Origin: Streptomyces sp. DG2A-72 | GTDB lineage: Bacteria > Actinomycetota > Actinomycetes > Streptomycetales > Streptomycetaceae | Reading direction: 5' to 3' | Assembly (NCBI RefSeq): GCF_030499575.1 | Contig: NZ_JASTLC010000001.1 | Location: 2,690,001-2,754,000 of the forward strand | DNA length: 64,000 nucleotides | Part shown: piece after piece, positions 35,691 to 44,900 of the stretch | Layout: every line of letters starts with the position of its first letter | How positions within the stretch are numbered: the stretch's first letter is position 1 | Made by a program: the position numbers and the translations under genes | Notes under the pieces: model-generated | What the model was told of the DNA's origin: nothing | Seen by the model: the letters and a program-made list of their open reading frames with translations, nothing else | Database searches by the model: none

Positions 35691-36032
35691 ATGACCGAGG
35701 ACTGGGAAGAGCGTGTGGCCGCCGCCTGGGCCACCTTCGACGACTACCCCGAAGACCGGGCCGCGGATTTCCGGTCCGTGATCGACACGCTCGTCGCCGA
35801 GCTTCCCGCCGGAAGCCCGCTGGGCCCCTTCGAGCGGGCCTGCGCCTGGGACTCCACCGGCCACTCGGACCAGGCGGTGCCGCTGTACCGGGAGGCGCTG
35901 GCCCTCGGGCTCACCGGCTACAAGGGCCGTCGCGCGAAGATCCAGCTGTCCAGTTCGCTGCGGAACACCGGACAGCCGGAGGAGGGCGTCAAGCTGCTGA
36001 CGCCGGAACTGGATGCGGCGGCGCTCCGCTAG
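35691..36032 (+). CDS. Tetratricopeptide-repeat protein, apparently truncated at the C-terminus
   Basis: A 113-residue protein whose body matches the TPR_5 group (WEERVAAAWATFDDYPED at the start; FERACAWDSTGHSDQAVPLY near 60; AKIQLSSSLRNTGQPEEGVKLL near 90). Members usually continue for another 40-50 residues through a further helix pair, but this frame stops at LDAAALR. The stop is 10-30 bp before the dispersed repeat (copy D). The gene may therefore have lost its 3' end when the repeat arrived. GAAGGT precedes the ATG at 35691. Function unknown. Confidence 0.7.
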   Translation: MTEDWEERVAAAWATFDDYPEDRAADFRSVIDTLVAELPAGSPLGPFERACAWDSTGHSDQAVPLYREALALGLTGYKGRRAKIQLSSSLRNTGQPEEGVKLLTPELDAAALR

Positions 36033-36040
36033 GGGTGCGG

Positions 36041-36176
36041 TGATTCGTCTGCGGGTCGGTGGGGGCTGGTCGCGCAGTTCCCCGCGCCCCTTCGGGGCGC
36101 TGCCGACGTCCGGTGCGGATTGCGCCCTTAAGGGGCGCGGGGAACTGCGCGACCAGCCACGACGGCGCCGCAGACA
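36041..36176. repeat. Dispersed repeat, copy D: perfect 29-bp inverted repeat
   Basis: Left arm 36064-36092 and right arm 36130-36158 are perfect reverse complements over 29 bp around a 37-bp centre. Both contain the core GGGGCGCGGGGAACTGCGCG on one strand or the other. TCTGCGG lies just outside the left arm and CCGCAGA outside the right, extending the symmetry. The element fills the space between the truncated TPR gene and the sigma-like membrane protein. It is the most complete copy in the window. Confidence 0.85.
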
Positions 36177-36251
36177 AACGAGGGCATATCGCGGCACCCC
36201 CAGCGGAACGCTTGGCGGTAACCAGCCGTTGATTCGCTCGTTTTACTGAAC

Positions 36252-38177
36252 GTGCAGTCACAGGATGTCGCCCCGCGCCCCACCCCCGCCGCCTCGTCCG
36301 ACGGGCCCGCCGTCGATGTCGAGCAGGCCGAGGCCGCGCTCGTCGAGCACTATCCGCGGCTGGTCCGCCTCGCCTACCTGGTGCTGCCGCCGAGTCTCGG
36401 CCGCAACCGGCGCGTCCTGACCGCCCACGCCCTCACCCAGCGCACCCTCCCCCGGGGCCGCGCCTCGGCGTCCGTGATCCCGGCCCAGTCGACGGGACGG
36501 GACGGCGACCCGGGCTACTCCTTCGTCCGCCTTCAGGTGCTGCGTACGGCGCTGGAGGCGGGCCTGCCGCTCACCTTCAAGGCGTGGCCCAAGCGCTCCC
36601 AGCTGCCCCCGCTGCTCCCCCAGGTATGGGGCCTGCGCCTGTTCCCCCGCTCGGGCGGCGCCGACGAACTCGCCCTGGACCAGCGGCTGTCGGCCCTGTC
36701 CGCCCCGGCCCGCGCCGCGTACGTACTGCGCGGCCTGGAGCGGCTCGCTGACGGCGACGTACACAAGGTGCTGACCGCGGCCGGCGTCACCGACCCGGAC
36801 ACCGCGCTGGCCGAGGCCGACGGCCTACCGGCGCAGAACGCGCTGCTCGACTCCCCCGAGTTCGACCCCTGCTCGCTCCAGGCCCGGCCCACCGATCTGA
36901 TGCGGCGCAGGCAGCACGGCAAGGCCGCGGTCGTCGCGGCGGTGGCGCTCGCCGTGTGCGGGGTGCTGCTCGGGCTGCCCGGCGACGGCTGGGGCCCCGA
37001 CGGCGCCGCCGCACCGTCGTACGCGCAGAACCCGTCCGCGCAGGCCGCACTCGACCCGGCCAAGCTGACGAAGGTCGCCCCGACGGCCTGGCAGTCCTCC
37101 TCGCGCACCGACTTCACCGTCTGGCCCGCACGCGGCGACCGCACCGACGACAGCGCGCTCCTGCGCCGCGCCCTCGCCGTCTGGGCCCGCCCCGGCGAGT
37201 CCGTCCGCGTCTCGGCCACCCCCGCCACCCCGACCGGCGGCCCCGCCGGACCGCCCCAGCTCCTCTACGCCGGAACCGTCGACACCGCGCACGTTGTGCT
37301 CCTCTACGACGGTCTGCGCGTCGTCCGGTACGCCGAGCCGAAGGACGGCACGAGCGGCGCCGCCCTCGACTTCGGGCGGGCCGACGGTGCGACCCGCGCG
37401 GAGGCCGGCGCGGTGGTGCTCGCGCGGACCGACGGCAACGTCCGCTATCTGACGGCTCCTTGGGTGACCAAGGCGGTCGAGCGGGACCTGATGCAGCCGC
37501 GCTCGGGGGCGATGGACCTCGGCCTGACCGACGGCGTGACCGCACCGCTGGCGAGCCCGGGCGGGCAGAACGGCGCGTGCACGTCGTGGAACGTGCTGCA
37601 GGTGACGGACGGTTCGGGCACCCGGCTGATGACCGACCTCGGCGAGCTGGTCCCGGCCCATCTGACCACCGGGAAGCCCGGGTACACGAAGGAGGCGTCC
37701 GGTGCCCAGGCGCTGCGCACCTGGTCGCCGATGGCGTGCTCGCTGCAGGCGGTGCGGTCGCAGGGGGTGCGGTCGGTGAACGCCTGGGAGTATGCGCGGC
37801 AGTCGCTGCCTGCTCCGGGCGGCTCGGCCGCGTGGGTGTGCACGCGGGCCGAGACGTGGCGGGGTGGCGGGGCCCGGGTGCTGGCGCAGTTCCACACCCC
37901 GGGCGGGAAGTACGGGGCGGTGGCGGCGAAGGCCGAGAACTCTCCGGCGTGCGGCCCCCGCGACCCCCACGTGCTGGCCGGGGTGTTGTGGCGGTCGGAT
38001 GCGGGGACCTGGTACCTGCTGGCCGCGGGCAGCAGGGACACCGCTTCCATCAATGTGTCCGGCGGGGTGAGCGGTTCCGCGAAGGGCTACCTGCTGGCGG
38101 CGGAGGCGAAGCAGGGCGCTCAGGCCAGGCTGAAGGGGACGCTGCACGACGGACGGACGATCGACGGCCTGCACTGA
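36252..38177 (+). CDS. Membrane protein with ECF-sigma-like cytoplasmic half and extracytoplasmic domain
   Basis: A 641-residue protein in three parts. Residues about 22-45 (AEAALVEHYPRLVRLAYLVL) resemble sigma region 2. Residues about 141-190 (LDQRLSALSAPARAAYVLRG, then DVHKVLTAAGVTDPDTA) resemble sigma region 4, although the helix-turn-helix is degenerate. A single membrane helix follows (about 223-242), then a 400-residue part that is probably outside and carries several cysteines. This looks like a sigma-related protein tethered to the membrane. Function unknown; DNA binding may be lost. GTG 36252 is used; no clear ribosome site is seen. Confidence 0.7.
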   Translation: MQSQDVAPRPTPAASSDGPAVDVEQAEAALVEHYPRLVRLAYLVLPPSLGRNRRVLTAHALTQRTLPRGRASASVIPAQSTGRDGDPGYSFVRLQVLRTALEAGLPLTFKAWPKRSQLPPLLPQVWGLRLFPRSGGADELALDQRLSALSAPARAAYVLRGLERLADGDVHKVLTAAGVTDPDTALAEADGLPAQNALLDSPEFDPCSLQARPTDLMRRRQHGKAAVVAAVALAVCGVLLGLPGDGWGPDGAAAPSYAQNPSAQAALDPAKLTKVAPTAWQSSSRTDFTVWPARGDRTDDSALLRRALAVWARPGESVRVSATPATPTGGPAGPPQLLYAGTVDTAHVVLLYDGLRVVRYAEPKDGTSGAALDFGRADGATRAEAGAVVLARTDGNVRYLTAPWVTKAVERDLMQPRSGAMDLGLTDGVTAPLASPGGQNGACTSWNVLQVTDGSGTRLMTDLGELVPAHLTTGKPGYTKEASGAQALRTWSPMACSLQAVRSQGVRSVNAWEYARQSLPAPGGSAAWVCTRAETWRGGGARVLAQFHTPGGKYGAVAAKAENSPACGPRDPHVLAGVLWRSDAGTWYLLAAGSRDTASINVSGGVSGSAKGYLLAAEAKQGAQARLKGTLHDGRTIDGLH

Positions 38178-38243
38178 CACGCACGTCGACCGCGCCGGCT
38201 GACACTCGCGTCAACAAGTCGCCTGCATCTGCTGCTGCCCGCC

Positions 38244-39110
38244 AGTGGCGAAGCCGCGGACCCTCGCCGTCGTCACCGCGCCGCGCTGCTCGCCCGGCGG
38301 ACCCTGCGGCACCGCGTGCGGGCCTCGCCGCTGTGGCCGATGCCCGCCCTGGAGGAACCGGTCTCCGGGCGGCCCCGGTCGCGGGCGCTGCGGCTGCGGG
38401 TGGTGTCGTATCAGACCGTCGCCGAGGGCGTCGTACAACTGCGGCTGGAAGGGCGGGAGTTGCCGCGCTGGGAGCCCGGGGCACATCTCGATCTGGTACT
38501 GCCCTCGGGGCTGGTCCGGCAGTACTCGCTGTGCGGGGATCCGGAGGACACCTCGTCGTACACCGTCGCGACGCGGCTGGTGCCGGACGGGCGGGGCGGT
38601 TCGCTTGAGGTGCATGAACAGGTGTGGGAGGGCGGGGAGTTGGAGGTACGGGGGCCGCGCAACCGTTTCCCGCTCGTCCAGGCGGACTCGTATGTGTTCG
38701 TCGCGGGCGGCAGCGTGATCACGCCGGACCTGCCGATGGTGCGGACCGGGTGACCGTGGTGGAGGGGCAGCCCGATCTGGATCCGGTGTTCGCGAACGTG
38801 CGTGAGGGCGCCGAGCGGTTCGCGCCGCGCGTCCCGGCCGACGGCAACTGCTCCTTCGAGGTCGAACTCCGGTGCAATGGAAGGGCGTTGACCGTGGTCG
38901 CGGACAGTACTGTCCTGGCCGCCGTACGGGCCGAGTTGCCGTGACACGCCGTACACGTGCGAGCAGGGGGTTCTGCGGGACCTGCCAACAGCGGGTGCTG
39001 GAGGGCGAGGTGGAGCACCGGGACGAACTGCTGACGGATGCGGAGCGCGGAACTCGATGCTGATCTGTGTGTCGCGGGCCCGAAGTGATCGGCTGGTGCT
39101 GGACATGTGA
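38244..39110 (+). pseudogene. Decayed PDR/VanB-family oxidoreductase (FNR domain + 2Fe-2S ferredoxin)
   Basis: Pieces of one phthalate-dioxygenase-reductase-like protein appear in order in different frames. The first frame gives the FMN/FAD barrel (ALRLRVVSYQTVAEGVVQLR to SYVFVAGG, ending at a stop at 38751). A second frame gives VTVVEGQPDLDPVFANV and [15 protein letters not shown] (stop at 38942). A third gives the ferredoxin part [23 protein letters not shown], and a last frame the usual tail [17 protein letters not shown] ending at 39110. Segments of the NAD-binding domain are missing between pieces, so there are deletions as well as frameshifts. The gene cannot make a working reductase. 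Confidence 0.85.
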
Positions 39111-39177
39111 GGGTTCATGTGAACACGGCGGTCGGTCCAGTCGGTTCGGGGCCGGATACGATCGGTAAGGTGTTCGT

Positions 39178-39867
39178 ATGAGTACCGGGGTACGTCGCAG
39201 AATGGACGTCGAGGAGCGGCGGCAGCAGCTGATCGGGGTCGCTCTCGAACTCTTCAGCAGCCGCTCGCCCGACGAGGTGTCCATCGACGAGATCGCGTCG
39301 GCCGCGGGCATCTCACGGCCGCTGGTCTACCACTACTTTCCCGGCAAACTCAGCCTGTACGAGGCCGCGTTGAGGCGGGCCTCGGACGAACTGGCGGGCC
39401 GGTTCGTCGAACCGAAGGAGGGTCCGCTGGGGGACCGGCTGCTGCGGGTGATGCGCCGATTCTTCGACTTCGTGGAGGACCACGGGCCCGGTTTCTCGGC
39501 GTTGATGCGCGGCGGCCCGGCGGTCGGCTCGTCCACGACGAACGCGCTCATCGACTCCGTACGGCAGGCCGCGTATGTCCAAATCCTTTCGCATCTACGC
39601 GTAGAGGATCCGCCCGCGCGACTGGAACTGGTCATCCGGTCCTGGATCTCGCTCGCCGAGTCGACGGCCCTGATCTGGCTGGACGGCCGGCGCATTCCGC
39701 GGGCCGAGCTGGAAGCGCAACTCGTCCACGACTTCGCCGCGCTGGCCGCCGTGAGCGCCGCCTACGACGAGGAGATGGGCATGCTGCTACGCCGCATGCT
39801 CAAGGACGAACCGACCGACGGCCCCTTCAGCGACCTGGCCGCCCGCCTGATCGCACTGGCTTCTTAA
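39178..39867 (+). CDS. TetR-family transcriptional regulator
   Basis: A 229-residue TetR-type repressor. The N-terminal DNA-binding domain spans residues about 12-60 (RQQLIGVALELFSSRSPDEV, IDEIASAAGISRPLVYHYFP is the recognition region). The rest is the helical ligand-binding and dimerisation domain. It starts 67 bp after the decayed oxidoreductase on the same strand, which may have been its target or partner. The start ATG at 39178 has AAGG upstream. Its stop overlaps by 2 bp the stop of the convergent tautomerase gene. Ligand and present targets are unknown. Confidence 0.92.
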   Translation: MSTGVRRRMDVEERRQQLIGVALELFSSRSPDEVSIDEIASAAGISRPLVYHYFPGKLSLYEAALRRASDELAGRFVEPKEGPLGDRLLRVMRRFFDFVEDHGPGFSALMRGGPAVGSSTTNALIDSVRQAAYVQILSHLRVEDPPARLELVIRSWISLAESTALIWLDGRRIPRAELEAQLVHDFAALAAVSAAYDEEMGMLLRRMLKDEPTDGPFSDLAARLIALAS

Positions 39868-40220
39868 CTGTCGAACTTGCGGTACGACGGGTCGAGGTCA
39901 CGCACCTCCGCGGAGGCGTGCAGCGCCAAACCCTCCGCGGGCTTCACATACTGCTTCAGCAACTCCAGGACCGTTTCGGTGAGTTGGGCCTTCGTGGCGT
40001 CCGTGCGCCCGGCCAGCAGACCGAGGGTGACATGGACGACCGCGTGCCCGTCGGCGTCGGGGCCGACCGTGGTGGCCTCGGTGCGGCGGAACTGCGTCTT
40101 GCACGCCGGCGGCTTCGCGGCCGCGATCTCGACCACGGCGGTGTGCAGCGCCTGAGCGAAACCGGGGCGGTCGAAGTTGTCCGCGAGCTGCTCCGAGTAG
40201 TCGACGGTGATCTGCGGCAT
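39864..40220 (-). CDS. Tautomerase-superfamily protein (5-carboxymethyl-2-hydroxymuconate isomerase-like)
   Basis: A 118-residue CHMI-like member of the tautomerase superfamily. The first residues are MPQITVDYSEQL; removal of Met would expose the catalytic N-terminal proline, which supports ATG 40220 (the ATG at 40226 would add MP in front of MPQ). The CHMI fold pattern AQALHTAVVEIAAAK near 24-38 and TEATTVGPDADGHAVVHVTLGLLAGR near 47-72 is visible. In E. coli the enzyme HpaF works in homoprotocatechuate breakdown; no other hpa genes lie here, so the physiological substrate is open. AGGAGTG precedes the start. Confidence 0.83.
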   Translation of the reverse strand: MPQITVDYSEQLADNFDRPGFAQALHTAVVEIAAAKPPACKTQFRRTEATTVGPDADGHAVVHVTLGLLAGRTDATKAQLTETVLELLKQYVKPAEGLALHASAEVRDLDPSYRKFDS

Positions 40221-40248
40221 GGGCACTCCTGTTCTGGGTCGGCAGGGC

Positions 40249-41868
40249 TCACCCTAGCCGCAGCGCCAGCATGGCGATGTCGTCCTCGTGGTCGTGGCCG
40301 AAGCAGGCCAGGAGGGTGTCGCACAGGGCGTCCAGGCCGGGCGGGGCGCCGGCGGCGGCTGCGCGGAGCTGTTCCATCGAGGCCTCCAGGTCGATGCCCC
40401 GGGTCTCGATCAGGCCGTCGGTGACCATGAGGAGCCGGTCGTCCGGGTCGAGGATCAGCTCGGTCGGCGGCGGGTGGTGCAGGCCCACGCCGAGCAGCGG
40501 GCCGGACGCCTTGGCGTAGTCGGTGCTGTCGTTGTCCCGGATGATCAGCGGCGGGATGTGGCCCGCGTTGGCGATCCAGGTGCGCCCGGTGCCCGGGTCG
40601 ATCAGGACCAGGCAGACCGTGGCCGTGACCTCGGGGTGGTAGTGCTGGAGCATCCGGTCGAGGCGCTCGGCGAGCACGGCGGGGTCGCTCTCCTCGACGC
40701 AGTAGGCGCGCAGCGCGTGCCGGATCTCGACCATCACCGTGGCCGCGTCCAGCGAGTGCCCGACGACATCGCCGACGGCGGTCAGCATGCCGTCCCCGGT
40801 GCCCAGTGCGGCGTAGAAGTCGCCGCCGATCTCGGTCTGCCGGGACGCGGGCACATAGCGGACCTCGACGTCGATGCCGGGCAGCTTGGGCAGCCGGTGC
40901 GGCTGGGGCAGGAAGCTGTGCTGGAGAGTGAGGGCGACATGCCGCTCGACCTGGTACATCAGCAGCGGCTCGGCGGCGAGCGCGGTGGCCTGGGCGAGCC
41001 GGGCCACCAGGGTCTCGTCGGCCGGGTTCACCCTGTTCATCCCGCGAGTGGGCATGGCCAGGCAGACCGCGGCCTTGCCGTCCTGGGTGCGGATCAGCGC
41101 CAGCCGGGCGTCGTGCTGCACGCCGGGCCGGAAGAACCCGGCGGGCCACAGCGGCGCGGGCACGGTGGTGATCCGTACGCCGTCCTGTCCCCGGGTGAGC
41201 CGCCGCAGCAGTGCGGCCACGGTCCGGTGGGCGCCCTCGTCCGGCAGTGCGAGGGCGGTGCGGTCCCGGGAGGTGGCGCGGTACAGGTCGTCGTCCGGGC
41301 CGAGGACGAACACGGCGGCGGGCGAGCCGGTGAACCGTGCGGTGCCGTCGGCGGCGGCGTCGGCGAGTTCCTGCAGGGAGCGGGCCGCCTGGATGGTGAC
41401 GATCGTCTCCGACAGCATCATCAGCCGCCTGGCCTGCGCCTGGTCGTCGGCCCGCAGCCGCGCCGCGCGCACCGCGGCCCGGATCACCGCGTCGATCTCC
41501 TCGGGCTCGGCGGGCACCGTCACATACGCCTCCCCGCCCACCTCGAGGCCCCGGCAGCGATCCTCCATGGAGCCGGCGGTGGCCGAGAAGTGCACCACGG
41601 GCAGGCCGGCCATGTGCGGGCGGGCCTTGATCCGGCGGCACAGCTCGAAGCCGCTCATGTCCGGCAGGTCCACGTCGATCAGGGCCACACCGGGAAGGAT
41701 CCCCTTGCGCCGCCGTACGTCCAGTTCGACGAGCGCCTCGTTGCCGGTGGCGGCCGAGACGACCTGGTGACCGGCGCGGCGCAGCATGGCGCCCATGGCG
41801 TACCGGCTGGCCGCGACGTCGTCGACGACCAGCACGGTGGTGTCGGTTCGCTTGTCGTTGACGTCCAT
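40249..41868 (-). CDS. Receiver - GAF - PP2C (SpoIIE-type) phosphatase
   Basis: A 539-residue signalling protein. The N-terminal receiver (about 11-135) has the acid pair Asp16-Asp17 and phospho-acceptor Asp65 in ALIDVDLPDMSGFE. A GAF-like domain follows at about 145-315. The C-terminal PP2C/SpoIIE serine-threonine phosphatase (about 330-535) shows the metal-binding acids in TEIGGDFYAAL, VGDVVGHSLDAA and HEDDIAML. This architecture controls anti-sigma antagonists in streptomycetes: a histidine kinase phosphorylates the receiver, and the phosphatase then acts on a STAS protein. No kinase or STAS gene adjoins. It starts 73 bp after the pullulanase gene, across a strong hairpin. Confidence 0.92.
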   Translation of the reverse strand: MDVNDKRTDTTVLVVDDVAASRYAMGAMLRRAGHQVVSAATGNEALVELDVRRRKGILPGVALIDVDLPDMSGFELCRRIKARPHMAGLPVVHFSATAGSMEDRCRGLEVGGEAYVTVPAEPEEIDAVIRAAVRAARLRADDQAQARRLMMLSETIVTIQAARSLQELADAAADGTARFTGSPAAVFVLGPDDDLYRATSRDRTALALPDEGAHRTVAALLRRLTRGQDGVRITTVPAPLWPAGFFRPGVQHDARLALIRTQDGKAAVCLAMPTRGMNRVNPADETLVARLAQATALAAEPLLMYQVERHVALTLQHSFLPQPHRLPKLPGIDVEVRYVPASRQTEIGGDFYAALGTGDGMLTAVGDVVGHSLDAATVMVEIRHALRAYCVEESDPAVLAERLDRMLQHYHPEVTATVCLVLIDPGTGRTWIANAGHIPPLIIRDNDSTDYAKASGPLLGVGLHHPPPTELILDPDDRLLMVTDGLIETRGIDLEASMEQLRAAAAGAPPGLDALCDTLLACFGHDHEDDIAMLALRLG

Positions 41869-41890
41869 GTGTCAGCCCTTGGGACAGCAC

Positions 41891-41927
41891 TGGTGGGGCA
41901 GACCAGGATGCACGGTCTGCCCCACCA
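41891..41927 (-). terminator. Hairpin after the pullulanase gene
   Basis: Perfect 14-bp arms TGGTGGGGCAGACC (41891-41904) and GGTCTGCCCCACCA (41914-41927) with a 9-base loop, 15 bp past the pullulanase stop. It separates that gene from the PP2C gene on the same strand. Confidence 0.88.
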
Positions 41928-41941
41928 AGGTAATGCCCTTG

Positions 41942-44900
41942 TCAGGAAGTCCGGGTAAATACCGCAACGGTCCGACCCGGAACGGCGAAGGTGCCCGAAA
42001 TCCGCTCGAAGGAAGCCGACTTGGCGATAGGGTCCCCTCCCGACGCCTGCACCGGGTGCAGCCGGTAGCCGGTCCCGGCCGACGACTCGATCCGCTGCTT
42101 CTGCTCCTCGGGCGTCGCGTTGAACACGACGACCAGATCACCGAGCACCATGGTGATCACGCCGGGCGTCTCGTCCTTCCCCGACAGCGGGAAGGAGAGC
42201 GTCGACTGCACCTGGCCGGCGGTGTCGAGGGAGAAGGCCTTCTTGGTCGTACGGATCTTCAGCAGATCCCGGTACGCCGCCGCCGCCCCCTCGATCTGCT
42301 CGCAGCCGACCTTCACCGTGCCCAACAGTGGTTTGGCGTACGGCCACTTGGACTCGTTGTCGGCCGCCATCGGCAGCCCGCGCCCGAAGCCGTTGCCGTC
42401 CGCGCAGTTCCAGTGGACGGCGTTGAACCAGTCGCCGCTGTCGTACGAGTTGCGGTCCAGGGACTTGGAGCGCAGCAGGTCGGTGCCCGCCTGGGAGAGC
42501 GCCGGGCCCTGCGAGAGGGTGGCCGTGGCCATGGCGAGGACCTGCATCCGGGCGCGGTCGGCCGCGCTCGTCGTGGCGGGCAACTTGAAGGCCAGCGCGT
42601 CGAACAGGGACTCGTTGTCGTGCGCGTCGGCGTAGGCGAGAGCGTCACCGGGCGCGTCCGCGTAGCCGGCGGGCGAGCCGTTGTAGTCGACGTCGGCGCC
42701 GGTGACCTCCTTGCCGCTGGTGTCGGTGAAGGTGAACCGGGCGAGATTTCCGCTGAGCCCCACCTTGATCAGGTCCTGGTAGTGCAGCAGACGCGCCTTC
42801 TGCTCCGCCGTACTCCCGTTGCTCTCCGAGGAGTTGGGGTCCGTGTACAGCCCCGACGCGAAGCCCTGGACGCCGGGGTCCTCGTCGAAGGGGCCACCGC
42901 CGCGTACGGCGTCCCGCGCCCGGTCGGAGAAGGTCGCGATCCCTGTCCCCGCCATGTTCTTCTGCGTGGCCTGCACGAAGCGCGTGTCGTCGGCGACCTC
43001 GCCGAAGTTCCAGCCCTCGCCGTACAGGATGATCTTCTTGCCGTCGACGCCGTCCTTGGCGAGGGTCAGCGCGTCGAGGGCCTTCCTGACCGCCAGGATG
43101 TTGGCCTTCGGGTGGTGGCCCATCAGGTCGAAGCGGAAGCCGTCGACCTTGTACTCCTTGGCCCACGTGACGATCGAGTCGACGACGAGCTTGCCCATCA
43201 TGGCGTTCTCGGTGGCCGTGTTGGCACAGCAGGTGCTGTTCGCGACCGAGCCGTCCGCGAGAAGCCGCTGGTAGTAGCCGGGCACGATCCGGTCGAGGAC
43301 GCTCGTCCCCGCCTGACCGCTCGCCGCCGTGTGGTTGTAGACGACGTCCATGACGACCCGCAGGCCGTCCTCGTTCAGCGCCTTGACCATCTTGCGGAAC
43401 TCGACCGTACGGCCGGTGCCGTCCGGGTCGGTGGCGTACGAGCCCTCGGGGACCGTGTAGTGGTAGGGGTCGTAGCCCCAGTTGTAGGCGTCCTTCGCGG
43501 CGATCTTCCCGATGCACTCCTGCTGCTTGTCGGAGTCGGCCGGGTAGGAGGCCAGGTCGCAGTCGGCGGTCGCCTGGTCGGATCGCTTCTCCGGAATGGT
43601 GGCGATGTCGAAGGCGGGCAGCAGATGCACATACGACGTCCCGGACTCGGCCAGCCGCTTGAGGTGCCGGGAGCCGTCGCTCGCCTTGTCGGTGAAGGCG
43701 AGGTAGGTGCCGGGGTGCTCGGACGTCCTGTCCTCCACCGAGAAGTCGCGGATGTGCAGCTCCTGGATCTGGGCGTCCTTGAGCGGTACGGCCTTCGGCT
43801 TTTTCAGTGACGTCCAGCCGCTGGGCGCGAGGGACTTGTCGGCGAGGTCGACGACGAGGCTGCGCTCGGAGTCGGCGGTGAGGGCGAGTGAGTAGGGGTC
43901 GGTGACCTTGTTGGTGACGACCTTCCGAACGCTGGGCGCCCAGACCTTCACGACGTACCGATAGGGCTTGTTCTGCCAGGACTTGGGGCCGGTGACGGAC
44001 CAGACGCCGGTGGTGTCGTCGCGGCGCATCCGCTGGAGCGAGCCGTCCAGCTCGACGGCGACCGACTGCGCGGTCGGCGCCCAGACGGCCAGCGTGGGAC
44101 GGCCCTTGTCGAAGGTCGGGCCGAGGTCGGCCGTCGTGGCGGTGGAGTAGAGATCGTCGAGCACTCCGGCGATCTGGACACCGGTCGCCGCCAGGACCGC
44201 TCCGTTCGCGGCCCGCTGGGAGGCGACGACCTGGCCGCGCAGCGCCTCGCGCACCCGGTCGCGGTCGCGGGGGTCGACGGACCAGGCGGTGTAGTCCTTC
44301 AGGTGCGGGAACCTGGCCTTCTGGGCTTCGGTGAGGGTGGACTTGGTGAGTCGGAGCCAGCGCTGGTCGTCGCCGGTCAGGGCGCCGTCCTCGACGGTGA
44401 TCGAGCCGGTGCGGGAGTACAGCAGCTGGGTGGAGGCGGCCGCGTCGGAGCCGTTCCAGGCGACCGTGTTCCGGTCGATCCAGACCGCCTTGGAGGTGGT
44501 CAGGTCGAGCGCGGCTGCGGAGCCGGCCGGCTGCGGGAGCAGGTACTTCTCCTGGCCGTTCAACAGCCACACCTCATGGCCGTTCGCCCTGAGGTCCAGC
44601 GACTGGTCGGCGGCGAGGTCCTTCTCGTCGCCCTTGTGGATGATGTAGCTGAGGCTGCCGGCACCCTCGGTGAGCGGCACCTCGAAGACCGCGCCATAGG
44701 AATCAGTCTTCACCGGCTCGAGGGGGTTCGACCAGTCGGTGGGGTTCGCTGCACCCGTCCAGGTGTGCAGGCCCCAGCCGTCGTAGTTCCCGTCGGCGCG
44801 GTGGTAGTGCAGGACGGCCTTGGTCTTGTCCTGCGCCGGATACTCGGGCCGCTCCGTCTGTACGGCCTCCTTGCCCTGCTCGATCCAGACCTCGCCGGTC

